A stretch of DNA of 53,774 nucleotides from Legionella yabuuchiae. Lineage in GTDB: Bacteria > Pseudomonadota > Gammaproteobacteria > Legionellales > Legionellaceae. The stretch lies in NCBI RefSeq assembly GCF_900640115.1, contig NZ_CAAAIW010000021.1, positions 1 to 53,774 on the forward strand. The letters run 5' to 3'. The notes beneath the pieces were generated by a model that saw only the letters and a program-made list of their open reading frames with translations, did no database searches and had not been told where the DNA came from. Of this stretch, positions 47,307 through 53,774 are shown one piece after another (position 1 is the stretch's first letter; the number at the start of each line of letters is the position of its first letter). The position numbers and the translations under genes were made by a program.

Positions 47307-47684
47307 ATGAACACAATCAACGAATTTGTACCTTATATTAAATTAAAATTCAATGTTGAGCATCCCTCCTTTGAAGCATGCTATGCCTATGGCTACGAAT
47401 GTGGGTTGACCAATGTAAGTGAGGAGAACAACCCTTATAAGGAAGGCACTAGAGAGTATGAACAATGGTCTGATGGCTGGTGGGCTGGATTTTACAAAGA
47501 AGAGCCCATTTATGATATAACCGATTACATTGGGTATGATCACATAACGGAAGAATTTGCAGCGAATGACGAACGTTTCTATGCCTCAGCCAAGACTGGA
47601 TTTATTACTAAAGTGCTGGAATTAAGCAGCGTTATTGCAGTATCAGCTATTTTAGGATACCAAGTTTTAGACATGGTGGCGTAA
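47307..47684 (+). CDS. letE: LetE-like protein with ribosome-modulation-factor-like segment
   Basis: A 125-residue protein starting at an ATG with AAAGGGG 8-14 bases upstream; the longer frame from 47265 is unlikely. Residues about 24-62 (CYAYGYECGLTN...NPYKEGTREYEQWSDGWWAGF) resemble the RMF/CrpP fold: GYxxG, then NPY, then WxxGWxxG. A hydrophobic segment (about 107-120) ends the protein. In L. pneumophila the transmission-trait enhancer letE lies, from memory, in the same context beyond suc genes and before fis. Function of LetE is unknown. It converges with the SseB-like gene. Confidence 0.68.
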   Translation: MNTINEFVPYIKLKFNVEHPSFEACYAYGYECGLTNVSEENNPYKEGTREYEQWSDGWWAGFYKEEPIYDITDYIGYDHITEEFAANDERFYASAKTGFITKVLELSSVIAVSAILGYQVLDMVA

Positions 47685-47718
47685 GAACATTTTTGGGTAT
47701 TAAACAGCTTTAAAAATA

Positions 47719-47748
47719 CCAAATTCCCAGCCATGATTGGGAGTTTGG
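47719..47748. terminator. Bidirectional terminator between convergent genes
   Basis: CCAAATTCCCA (47719-47729) pairs with TGGGAGTTTGG (47738-47748), with one G-T pair, and is flanked by A-rich sequence on the left and ATTTTT on the right. It sits between two genes pointing at each other and can serve both. Confidence 0.75.
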
Positions 47749-47771
47749 AATTTTTAAAGATTAAGTCCTGT

Positions 47772-48164
47772 CTATTTATTGAAAAACTTGAGGACCATGC
47801 TTCGCATTCTAGCAAGCTCAGCCGGATTAAACTCTTTATAGCAAGAACTGCCAATATTTAAGCAAACCGTAACTTCATCGCCAATGCCCTTCAGTAAATC
47901 AACGCCAGATAAACGCAATAATTTAATCTGCTCAGCGATATCGTTTGCCCAAGCATCAAAAAAAACCATGTTGCTAAACACAGGTAAAAAAACAAGGCCT
48001 TGATCCATACAGTAAAGCACTTTAGGATCTGCTTCACTATCGGCTTCGATAGGAATAATGAAATTGGCTTTAATAAATTCCAAGTAGGCTTTATTGGCCT
48101 CCTTCTGTGCGCCTTCCTGCTGAAACGCGTTTAAAATGGCTGTTTCTAATTCGTTCATCAACAT
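47772..48164 (-). CDS. SseB-like domain protein
   Basis: A 130-residue cytoplasmic protein matching the SseB N-terminal domain loosely: LEFIKANFIIPIEADSE, LVFLPVFSNMVFFDAWA and LKGIGDEVTVCLNIGS. SseB-domain proteins in Proteobacteria have no firm function; the name is shared with a Salmonella protein of a different type. The first ATG (48164) and one six bases in (48158) both lack a good ribosome binding site. Confidence 0.65.
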   Translation of the reverse strand: MLMNELETAILNAFQQEGAQKEANKAYLEFIKANFIIPIEADSEADPKVLYCMDQGLVFLPVFSNMVFFDAWANDIAEQIKLLRLSGVDLLKGIGDEVTVCLNIGSSCYKEFNPAELARMRSMVLKFFNK

Positions 48165-48364
48165 CTAAATGATTAGTAAAATAGCCCATAATTTTATCAG
48201 ATTTATTTCCGATTGAAAAACAGTGGCTGGTAGGAAGGTTGTGGATATAGGTTGAAATTATCTACCGCAACAGTATAATGGGACAACAATTTTGCATGAT
48301 TATTGAGCAACGACGCCTCTTTAGAGGCTAGTATAAGATATTCAGAAAATCTAATAGTGGACCT

Positions 48365-49651
48365 ATGAATTCAATTGTACTCTCGCAAACAAATAAAGAT
48401 AGAACTCAAAAAAAGCTTGGCTATGCTTGGCTTGTCTGGGGATTAGCTGCTGCCTTTTTTTTTTCCGATTATATGGCAAGAGTTGCTCCGGGTGTCATGC
48501 ATCGCTTTCTGCAAAGCGATTTTGGCATCAATGAAGCTGGATTTGGTATTTTAACAGCCTCTTTTTACATTCCTTATATTTTAATGCAAATTCCTGTTGG
48601 ACTTACCGTAGACAGACTAAGTATCCGCTGGATTTTGACCATCATGTCTTTAATTACTGCTTTTGGATGCTGTGTGTTTGGACTTGCGGATGGACTCTTA
48701 ACCGCATCGATTGGCAGAATGTTAATTGGATTTAGTGCCGCATTTGCATTTGTCTGTGCGCTAAGGTTAGCAACATCCTGGTTCCCCACTGCGATGCTTG
48801 GCTTATTGGCGGGGTTGACCCAAGCGCTTGGCATGCTTGGCGCGGCCGCCGGCGAAGCACCTGTATCTTTTTTAGTAGGCTCGGTTGGCTGGCGTCACAG
48901 CATGTTGATTATTGCATTTTTGTTTATTTTGTTGGCTGGTTTGCTGTATCAATTCGTGCAAGATAGACCAGCAAAGAAAGCAAATCGCATTAAAGATGAA
49001 CATAAAATCAGCATAGCCGAAAGTCTTCGTATTATTTTGACCCACAAACAAGCTTGGATAAACGCACTTTATGCTGGATTTTTGTTTGGACCTACCGCGG
49101 TTATTGGAGAATCGATAGGACCAGCTTATCTGCAATATGGTCGAGGTTTAACTGCTCATGCAGCAGCATTTGCGACTGGGCTTATCTTTATTGGTTGGGG
49201 AATAGGCGGGCCATTATCAGGCTGGTTATCGGATAAAATGGGTAGACGAAAGCCCATCATGATTGTGTCTGCCATTTTTGGAATGGTTCTAACCACCGCT
49301 TATGTCTTTTCTCCTGAAATGAATAAAACGATGGCTTATCTCTTATTCTTTGCATTCGGCTTAACCAATACCGGTGTTGCAATTGCATATGCTGTTTCAA
49401 CGGAGTTGCATGAGCGAAAAGTCATTGGCACATCCATTGCTTTTACCAATATGATCTCAATTTTTGTAGGTGCCTCATTACAACCGCTGGTAGGGAAAAT
49501 GGTGGACTTGATTTCTGGCACAAGAGCTTACAATGTTGAGATGCTCCATTTATCTGATTTTCAATTTGGCTTACAAATATTACCTATTTGCTCGTTTATC
49601 GCATTAATTTTAGCCTTCATGGTGAAAGAAACTTATTGTAAACAACAATAA
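48365..49651 (+). CDS. MFS transporter, Pht-like
   Basis: A 428-residue major facilitator with 12 membrane segments. The first helix has FFFSDYMARVAPGVM, the hallmark of the Pht family of Legionella, Coxiella and Francisella, whose members import amino acids or nucleosides in the vacuole. The loop 8-9 motif GWLSDKMGRRKP is present, and a central loop spans about 198-220. Substrate cannot be told. A perfect 17-bp hairpin follows the stop. Confidence 0.82.
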   Translation: MNSIVLSQTNKDRTQKKLGYAWLVWGLAAAFFFSDYMARVAPGVMHRFLQSDFGINEAGFGILTASFYIPYILMQIPVGLTVDRLSIRWILTIMSLITAFGCCVFGLADGLLTASIGRMLIGFSAAFAFVCALRLATSWFPTAMLGLLAGLTQALGMLGAAAGEAPVSFLVGSVGWRHSMLIIAFLFILLAGLLYQFVQDRPAKKANRIKDEHKISIAESLRIILTHKQAWINALYAGFLFGPTAVIGESIGPAYLQYGRGLTAHAAAFATGLIFIGWGIGGPLSGWLSDKMGRRKPIMIVSAIFGMVLTTAYVFSPEMNKTMAYLLFFAFGLTNTGVAIAYAVSTELHERKVIGTSIAFTNMISIFVGASLQPLVGKMVDLISGTRAYNVEMLHLSDFQFGLQILPICSFIALILAFMVKETYCKQQ

Positions 49652-49659
49652 GTGCGTCG

Positions 49660-49702
49660 ACTATCACCGAACGCAATCCTGTTGCGTTCGGTGATAGTTT
49701 AA
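49660..49702 (+). terminator. Hairpin terminator after the MFS gene
   Basis: ACTATCACCGAACGCAA (49660-49676) pairs perfectly with TTGCGTTCGGTGATAGT (49682-49698) around TCCTG. Only three T residues follow, so termination may be partial despite the strong 17-bp stem. Confidence 0.7.
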
Positions 49703-49915
49703 TGGCCGGGCTATGACAAGCGACGCACACAGAACAGTTGAGTTCTATTTAAAAATAATTTCCTCCAGATCGCTCAATGCCTTTGCGAGAATACAATTAT
49801 CGTGCTTTAATAACAGCTGTTTTCTAACGCAATTATTTTGCGATAAAACATTACCCTCTTGCAATTAATTGCCCAGAACGCAAAAAAGAGGATCATTTTA
49901 AACACGGAGCTGATA

Positions 49916-51529
49916 ATGAAAAAATTAGTGGGATTGATAATTATCTTAGTTGTTTTAATCCTTGGTGGATATTACGGCACAGGAATGATGACCGAGCGTA
50001 CCTTAAAGAAAGATATTACTTTAGTTAATCAAGCAAACGGATTGAATGTTACGATTAACCGCTATGATCGAGGTTGGTTTACGTCTAAAGCAGATTTATT
50101 ATGGAAAGTTCATGTTCCTGAGCGAGTGGTGAAAGGCCAAGATGATCACCCTACCTTAGTACCTGCTCAAAACTATACAATGGATATGCCACTTTCTATT
50201 TATCATGGCCCGGTAATTTTCGCAAAAGATGGTGTTCATTTCGGCTTAGGATACGCAAAGACGGAATTGAATCTTCCTGATCAATTTAAAGAAAAATTTT
50301 CCGAGACCTTTGCCAATGAATCGACAACCCCAAAACTGAATGTCAGCGTATTAGTAAACTATCTAAATCGTAGCCGATTTCGGGCTCAACTACCGCAGTT
50401 TACATTGATTGCTAAAGATGGCGGGGGTACATTTGAATGGCATGGCATGACCAGCGATGTCACATTAACTTCCCAATTGGATCACATTGATGGTGATATG
50501 AATATTAAGGGGATTAATGTCAAAAAGGATCAAATGACCGCAACGGTTAGCCAGGTTAGTAGTGAGTACAATCTGTATCAAGCTGAAAATGGATTGTATT
50601 TAGGTCAAGCTAGCTTTTCATTGCCTTCTGTTTTGGTGACGAATCATGATCAAAAGACATTTGAACTCTCTAAATTTAATGCTCATACGAAGAGCGATAT
50701 TGAGGATGGTTTGTTTCACTCTCATCTTGAGGTTTCATTAAATCAACTATACATGGATGGCAAAACCTATGGTCCTGGTGAGATAAAGCTGGCGATCAAA
50801 AACTTAGATGCAGATGTTTTGGCGAAAATCAATGAGCAAGCCAATCAAGTGCAGGGAAGTTCCGATGCCGAACGTCAGCAAGCTTTATTTACTATTTTAC
50901 CAGAGTTGCCAAAGCTGTTTAGTAAGGGAGCCCAGTTGGAAGTTACAACATTGAGCTTTGTGATGCCCGAGGGTAATATTGAAGGCAATCTTACCTTGAA
51001 TTTACCGCAAGGCGATTCATCAAATCCCTTCCAGCTCATCCAGCAAATTAGGGGCGAAGGTCACCTTAAGATGCCTGCTGAGTTTGTAAAACAAGGGTTT
51101 AAGGAAGCAGCAAAGCGTCAACTCATCAAGCAGCCTAGCTTGCAAGATGCATTGGCTAATCAAATGCAGATGCATGCTGCGGATGAGCAACAAGAACAGG
51201 TTCAACAACCGGCCGGTAACGAAGCTCAAGCAGCTGGTGCGCAGAATCAAGATGGTGATACTCAACCACAAGGTAAAGTTAAGCCACAGGAACAAGCGGC
51301 TCAGTCCGATGCGACTACTGCACCAGCCGAGCAGCCGGTTACTAAACAAATGACGCTTGCAGAACTTGACCAAAAAGCGGAGGCAAAGGCCCAAGAAAAA
51401 CTAGATGCTTTGGTCGCAGCCGGTGCATTGGAGAAGCAAGGCAATGAATACGTTATTCATGTGACCTTGAGTGAGGGTCAATTAACGGTTAATGGTAACC
51501 CATTTAATCCGGCTATGGTTCAATTTTAG
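49916..51529 (+). CDS. YdgA-like (DUF945) protein
   Basis: A 537-residue protein from the ATG at 49916 (GGAGC upstream; the frame from 49859 is longer but unlikely). One N-terminal membrane anchor (4-22), then the YdgA family start TLKKDITLVNQANGLNVTINRYDRGWFTSKAD (split across about 32-62) and a large beta-rich periplasmic domain. A Gln/Ala-rich low-complexity stretch lies at about 425-490 before the LDQKAEAKAQEKLDALVAAG end. E. coli YdgA is about 500 residues. Function is unknown. A terminator follows. Confidence 0.82.
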   Translation: MKKLVGLIIILVVLILGGYYGTGMMTERTLKKDITLVNQANGLNVTINRYDRGWFTSKADLLWKVHVPERVVKGQDDHPTLVPAQNYTMDMPLSIYHGPVIFAKDGVHFGLGYAKTELNLPDQFKEKFSETFANESTTPKLNVSVLVNYLNRSRFRAQLPQFTLIAKDGGGTFEWHGMTSDVTLTSQLDHIDGDMNIKGINVKKDQMTATVSQVSSEYNLYQAENGLYLGQASFSLPSVLVTNHDQKTFELSKFNAHTKSDIEDGLFHSHLEVSLNQLYMDGKTYGPGEIKLAIKNLDADVLAKINEQANQVQGSSDAERQQALFTILPELPKLFSKGAQLEVTTLSFVMPEGNIEGNLTLNLPQGDSSNPFQLIQQIRGEGHLKMPAEFVKQGFKEAAKRQLIKQPSLQDALANQMQMHAADEQQEQVQQPAGNEAQAAGAQNQDGDTQPQGKVKPQEQAAQSDATTAPAEQPVTKQMTLAELDQKAEAKAQEKLDALVAAGALEKQGNEYVIHVTLSEGQLTVNGNPFNPAMVQF

Positions 51530-51537
51530 TTAAGACT

Positions 51538-51563
51538 TGGTGGGCTAAATGCCCACCATTTAT
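51538..51563 (+). terminator. Rho-independent terminator after the YdgA-like gene
   Basis: TGGTGGGC (51538-51545) pairs with GCCCACCA (51551-51558) around TAAAT, followed by TTTATT. It separates the YdgA-like gene from fis. Confidence 0.75.
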
Positions 51564-51632
51564 TCTTCAAACTTGTCGAGCTATATTCATTTCGTTAGAA
51601 TTATTTTTTTTTGAAAGAAGGAGTTAATAATA

Positions 51633-51914
51633 ATGACAACAATCAGCAATGAAGCTGGGGATACAACTGCATCTTTGGCCCAGAGCGTAACTCAATCAGT
51701 GCAAAAATATTTTTCCGAGCTGAAGGGGACTGATCCTGTTGATTTATACCAATTTGTGCTTGAGGAAGTTGAAGCACCCTTATTCCGTGCAGTTATGGAG
51801 CATTGTAAATACAATCAATCCCGCGCAGCGCTCATGTTGGGTATCAGCCGTGGAACATTAAGAACCAAGCTACGTCACTACTTTGATGATAAATACGTTG
51901 GTTCTCGCGATTGA
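51633..51914 (+). CDS. fis: DNA-binding protein Fis
   Basis: A 93-residue nucleoid protein (E. coli Fis 98). The C-terminal helix-turn-helix (about 62-88, MEHCKYNQSRAALMLGI then SRGTLRTKLRHYF) is near identical to the family. The dimer core FSELKGTDPVDLYQFVLEEVE precedes it. AAGGAG lies before the ATG. L. pneumophila has three Fis proteins that repress effector and transmissive genes; this one matches, from memory, the position of Fis1. It is not linked to dusB here. Confidence 0.93.
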   Translation: MTTISNEAGDTTASLAQSVTQSVQKYFSELKGTDPVDLYQFVLEEVEAPLFRAVMEHCKYNQSRAALMLGISRGTLRTKLRHYFDDKYVGSRD

Positions 51915-51996
51915 TAAACCCCATCTCGGCTTTTTGTATGTTGTTTACATACTGTGCTTGAAGCGCGCCGTTGTTACATAAATTCACCGCCTTTTC

Positions 51997-52039
51997 CCCT
52001 CTCACCCGCACGAAGTGTGGAGAGAGAGGGTGGGGTGAG
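51997..52039. repeat. Intergenic hairpin downstream of fis
   Basis: CCCTCTC (51997-52003) and CGCAC (52007-52011) pair with GTGTG (52015-52019) and GAGAGGG (52024-52030). A further GGGTGGGGTGAG (52028-52039) can pair with CTCACCC (52001-52007). There is no T-run. It may be a dispersed GC-rich repeat. Confidence 0.45.
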
Positions 52040-52152
52040 TAAGATTAAATTGTAATCCAATGGATGTATTTAATTAATTATTATGCATCAAAATAATAAG
52101 TATGTTCGTTGACTCCCAAAACTTCATGATCTTATTGAAGATAAATTGTCTC

Positions 52153-53100
52153 TTAATCAGCAAACATTGAGCTGATAGACTCTTCTTCATTAACGCGCTT
52201 TATGGCTTGAGCAATCATTTCCGCAAGGCTAACCACTCTAATTTTAGAACAACTTTTGGCTTCTTTAGAGAGAGGAATGGTGTCTGTAACAACGACTTCG
52301 TCTAGTGAAGAACTCATGATGTTGGTGATGGCAGGCCCAGATAAAACGGGGTGAGTGATGTATGCTCGCACGCTTTTTGCTCCGCTTCTTTTAAGCTCAA
52401 TGGCGGCAGAACATAAGGTTCCAGCCGTGTCGACGATATCATCGACAATAATACAATTGCGACCTTTAGGGTCACCAATGATGTGCATGACTTCTGATTT
52501 ATTAGGACCGCTACGGCGCTTATCAATAATGGAAAGCTCCGCATCATTTAACCGCTTGGCCATAGCGCGAGCACGCACCACCCCACCTACATCCGGAGAA
52601 ATAACCATTAAATTATCTAGTTGTTGTTTCTGAATATCATCCAATAAAACCGGGGTAGAGTACACGTTATCGACAGGCATGCAGAAAAATCCCTGTATTT
52701 GATCGGCGTGCAGGTCAACCGTTAGCACGCGACCAATGCCAACGGAGGTAATCATATCAGCAACGACTTTAGCGGTGATGGGAACACGGGCTGAACGTAC
52801 GCGACGGTCCTGCCTTGCATATCCGAAATAGGGAATGACGGCGGTAATACGGTTGGCTGAGGAGCGTCTGAGCGCATCTGCCATGGCCAAGAGTTCCATT
52901 AAATTGTTATTTGATGGCGCACAGGTTGATTGGATAATAAAGACATCTCTTCCTCGGACATTTTCCAAGATCTCGACCATGGTTTCACCATCGCTGAACG
53001 TTCCAACGTTCGCTTTGCCAATAGGTAAGTTTAAATAGGAAGAAATATTTTGGGCAAGTTTAGGGGTGGCGTTGCCAGTGAATATCATCATCGTAGACAT
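52153..53100 (-). CDS. prs: Ribose-phosphate pyrophosphokinase
   Basis: Makes PRPP for nucleotide, histidine and tryptophan synthesis. The 315-residue protein equals the E. coli length. The ATP-site segments [16 protein letters not shown] and [29 protein letters not shown], the flexible loop [12 protein letters not shown] and the PRPP motif [14 protein letters not shown] are intact. It lies downstream of tRNA-Gln on the same strand, a linkage frequent in Gammaproteobacteria. Confidence 0.98.
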   Translation of the reverse strand: MSTMMIFTGNATPKLAQNISSYLNLPIGKANVGTFSDGETMVEILENVRGRDVFIIQSTCAPSNNNLMELLAMADALRRSSANRITAVIPYFGYARQDRRVRSARVPITAKVVADMITSVGIGRVLTVDLHADQIQGFFCMPVDNVYSTPVLLDDIQKQQLDNLMVISPDVGGVVRARAMAKRLNDAELSIIDKRRSGPNKSEVMHIIGDPKGRNCIIVDDIVDTAGTLCSAAIELKRSGAKSVRAYITHPVLSGPAITNIMSSSLDEVVVTDTIPLSKEAKSCSKIRVVSLAEMIAQAIKRVNEEESISSMFAD

Positions 53101-53146
53101 GTGCGTGAAAACCTTAGATAAATTTAATCAGGTAGCATAAACACAT

Positions 53147-53220
53147 GGCAGAAGACAGCCAGAAAGATATTATTGTTGTTTAGCGATCCGGTGAACGCAT
53201 CCTTCCCGGTATCTTCTGCC
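53147..53220 (-). other. Inverted repeat between tRNA-Gln and prs
   Basis: GGCAGAAGA (53147-53155) and TCTTCTGCC (53212-53220) are perfect 9-bp arms enclosing 56 bases with a further CCGG-type pairing. On the minus strand this lies after the tRNA and about 47 bases before the prs start. It could guide tRNA processing or fold in the prs leader. Confidence 0.4.
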
Positions 53221-53247
53221 GTCTGTTAACTTGAATCACCAAGATTG

Positions 53248-53322
53248 TGGCTGGGGTGCTAGGATTCGAACCTAGGAATGCAGGGATCAAAACCCTGTGC
53301 CTTACCGCTTGGCTACACCCCA
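53248..53322 (-). tRNA. tRNA-Gln (anticodon TTG)
   Basis: The minus strand gives a full 75-base cloverleaf: acceptor TGGGGTG/CACCCCA, D arm GCCAAGCGGTAAGGC, anticodon stem CAGGG/CCCTG around the loop TTTTGAT (anticodon TTG), T arm CTAGGTTCGAATCCTAG, and an encoded 3' GCCA. It closely resembles E. coli tRNA-Gln. Confidence 0.97.
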
Positions 53323-53456
53323 GTAAGCTTTAGATTCTATATTTACACAAATGTTGTACATTCATGCGTCGAACTGGGGTGTATTTTGCAGTGATTTAAT
53401 TCGCTTGTCAATTATGATCTAAAAAAAACCTCTGTACATGACAAAAAAACCTGTCA

Positions 53457-53474
53457 TGCCCGCGCAGGCGGGCA
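53457..53474. repeat. Short GC-rich palindrome
   Basis: TGCCCGC (53457-53463) and GCGGGCA (53468-53474) form a 7-bp stem around GCAG. Palindromes of this TGCCCGC/GCGGGCA type are common dispersed repeats in Legionellales and related genomes. It lies before the transposase gene. Confidence 0.5.
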
Positions 53475-53564
53475 ACCATTTCTGGTTTGGCACTGAAGTA
53501 ACTTAAGATAACTCGCTGCCATAGAATGAAAATCATATAATCTCGATCGTCAAAAGAAGGTTCT

Positions 53565-53774
53565 ATGGAGTGTATCAGCGAGTTGAAGGATAGTTTAAAT
53601 ATGTATTTTGGCTGGAACAAGGGAGAATAACATGTTTTGTAACTATGTTACTTGCATTGCTTGCTACGCGTACAGTTAATTTAAACCAATTGGCTTGTGT
53701 TGTATTCAGTGACGCCCTCCAAGCGTCAAGGTACCGTAGAATACAACGATTTTTTTCCGAATTTCCTTTGGATT
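53565..53774 (+). mobile_element. IS4-type transposase gene, 5' part, apparently frameshifted
   Basis: From the ATG at 53565 (AGAAGG upstream) the frame reads MECISELKDSLNMYFGWNKG and stops at 53628. From about 53622 the next frame carries on as RITCFVTMLLALLATRTVNL, then NQLACVVFSDALQASRYRRI and QRFFSEFPLD up to the window edge. The two pieces join as one IS4-family transposase N-terminus if one base is missing near 53619-53624. The element's left terminal repeat is not identified and its right part is outside the window. Confidence 0.72.

Noticed and set aside
1-53774. CRISPR array, toxin-antitoxin pair, restriction or other defence island
   Set aside because: No regularly spaced repeats, and no gene pair or domain pointing to such systems was found in the window.

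Overview
The window reads as chromosomal DNA of a gammaproteobacterium of the order Legionellales, most likely a Legionella species other than L. pneumophila. The main pointers are a LqsS/LqsR-type two-component pair, a LetE-like protein, a Pht-like transporter and a Fis protein lying just beyond an sdhCDAB-sucABCD cluster, and an F-box protein of the Dot/Icm effector type. From memory, the order sdh-suc-pdxH-letE-...-fis matches one L. pneumophila region; this was not checked by a search. Nearly all of the window is ordinary, densely packed chromosome with many ATGA start/stop overlaps.

Layout. Positions 1-140 hold the 3' end of a 5S rRNA gene and its terminator. Positions 313-4493 hold two accessory genes: an F-box effector candidate and a 929-residue protein that I do not recognise, behind a good promoter. 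Positions 4499-14441 are housekeeping: a BenE-like transporter, rsgA, cca-orn-queH-CDF transporter, and a hemC-hemD-hemX-hemY operon on the minus strand. Positions 14573-17079 encode the Lqs-like sensor kinase and response regulator. Positions 17189-32180 hold a cytochrome c5/dsbB pair, tgt, a cyclophilin, a NagZ-like hydrolase, tsaC, an amidohydrolase-fold protein with a degraded metal site, an APC transporter, cfa, a phosphoesterase/priC pair, panB-panC, and an alpha/beta hydrolase/zapE pair. Positions 32223-34966 are a Fur-controlled feoABC operon. Positions 36053-46204 carry the TCA cluster: succinate dehydrogenase, 2-oxoglutarate dehydrogenase E1/E2 and succinyl-CoA synthetase. It is followed by pdxH, letE, an SseB-like gene, an MFS transporter, a YdgA-like gene, fis, prs and tRNA-Gln. 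The right edge enters an IS4-type transposase gene that looks frameshifted.

How the genes work together. hemCD make uroporphyrinogen III for haem, which the succinate dehydrogenase and cytochrome c5 use. feoABC brings in ferrous iron. panB/panC feed coenzyme A synthesis, needed by sucAB/sucCD. queH and tgt belong to tRNA queuosine modification, and cca and orn to RNA maturation and turnover. LqsSR, LetE and Fis are, by family, regulators of the switch between replicative and transmissive states in Legionella.

Most unusual items: the two accessory genes beside the rRNA operon, an inverted-repeat pair flanking the promoter of the larger one, an Lqs pair with no autoinducer synthase beside it, an amidohydrolase lacking its metal ligands, a palindromic element carrying nine pentanucleotide repeats, and a 63-bp near-perfect palindrome upstream of pdxH. 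No CRISPR array, prophage or obvious defence system was seen.
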